A stretch of 58,766 nt of DNA from Phoronis australis (Eukaryota > Phoronida > Phoronidae). The number at the start of each line of letters is the position of its first letter. Position 1 is the first letter of the stretch. This document shows positions 58,529-58,766 of this stretch, in pieces. The stretch covers positions 196,397-255,162 of the forward strand of contig NMRA01000033.1 in NCBI GenBank assembly GCA_002633005.1. The letters run 5' to 3'. A program made the position numbers and the translations under genes. Under the pieces are notes generated by a model. The model ran no database searches. It was not told the DNA's origin and saw only the letters and a program-made list of their open reading frames with translations.

Positions 58529-58766
58529 CTGAAATATCATTCAAAGCGGCTACAAACCAGCTTTTTATCAAAGAGCCAACCTTTAATTTGAAACGCTTCA
58601 GGGCTTGGAATGACCAATGACAAAAAACGCGGAAACTTTGAAACTTTTACGGCCCAAATCATGCCCGATAACCAGCCTTGAAATGGTCGATGTGAACCAA
58701 AAATCGGGAGGACTAAAAAAAAAAAAAAACATTACCACCATCAGTAGCATGCGTCTGCGTCCTTTT

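Overview
This window is eukaryotic nuclear DNA from an animal, most likely a marine invertebrate. The evidence is split genes with GT-AG introns of 0.5-6.6 kb, an AT-rich non-coding background, a decayed non-LTR retrotransposon, a Kolobok-type DNA transposon and several MITE families. I cannot name the species. The mix of a PNGase F-like gene, a P2X7-ballast-type ORF and a THAP/Kolobok element would suit a deuterostome such as a lancelet, hemichordate or echinoderm, but that is a guess.

Two host genes are clear. (1) On the + strand, 13880-32281, an 11-exon gene whose splice phases all agree encodes a 773-aa secreted protein: signal peptide, ~240-residue unrecognised N-terminal region, PA domain, then the two-domain peptide-N-glycosidase F (PNGase F) fold with conserved motifs. 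This is the bacterial-type, secreted deglycosylase, not cytosolic NGLY1. (2) On the - strand, 46675-58528, are the last exons of a PDE1-type (calcium/calmodulin-dependent) cyclic nucleotide phosphodiesterase; the 5' part lies off the right edge. The genes are convergent, separated by about 14.4 kb.

Layout: 1-13.8 kb is gene-poor DNA with dispersed repeats. 13.9-32.3 kb is the PNGase F-like gene; intron 1 holds an antisense, 5'-truncated, multiply disabled LINE (about 14.7-17.15 kb), an imperfect inverted repeat and a foldback element (20.43-20.99 kb). Intron 4 holds a small MITE and a 1690-bp Kolobok-type transposon (24419-26108) with perfect 147-bp terminal inverted repeats and a TTAA target duplication. 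32.3-46.7 kb is intergenic, with hAT-like G/C-run MITEs, a decayed THAP-like fragment and an unconfirmed exon candidate. 46.7-58.8 kb is PDE1, whose introns carry a ~79-bp tandem array, a 32-bp tandem array and a degenerate long-period array.

The most unusual object is the Kolobok-type element. Between its identical ends it carries the starts of two convergent, partly antisense-overlapping ORFs: a THAP-domain transposase N-terminus, and a protein with the Cys-rich motif of the P2X7 intracellular 'ballast' domain. It looks like an internal-deletion derivative of a larger transposon that would carry a P2X7-ballast gene as a passenger or partner.
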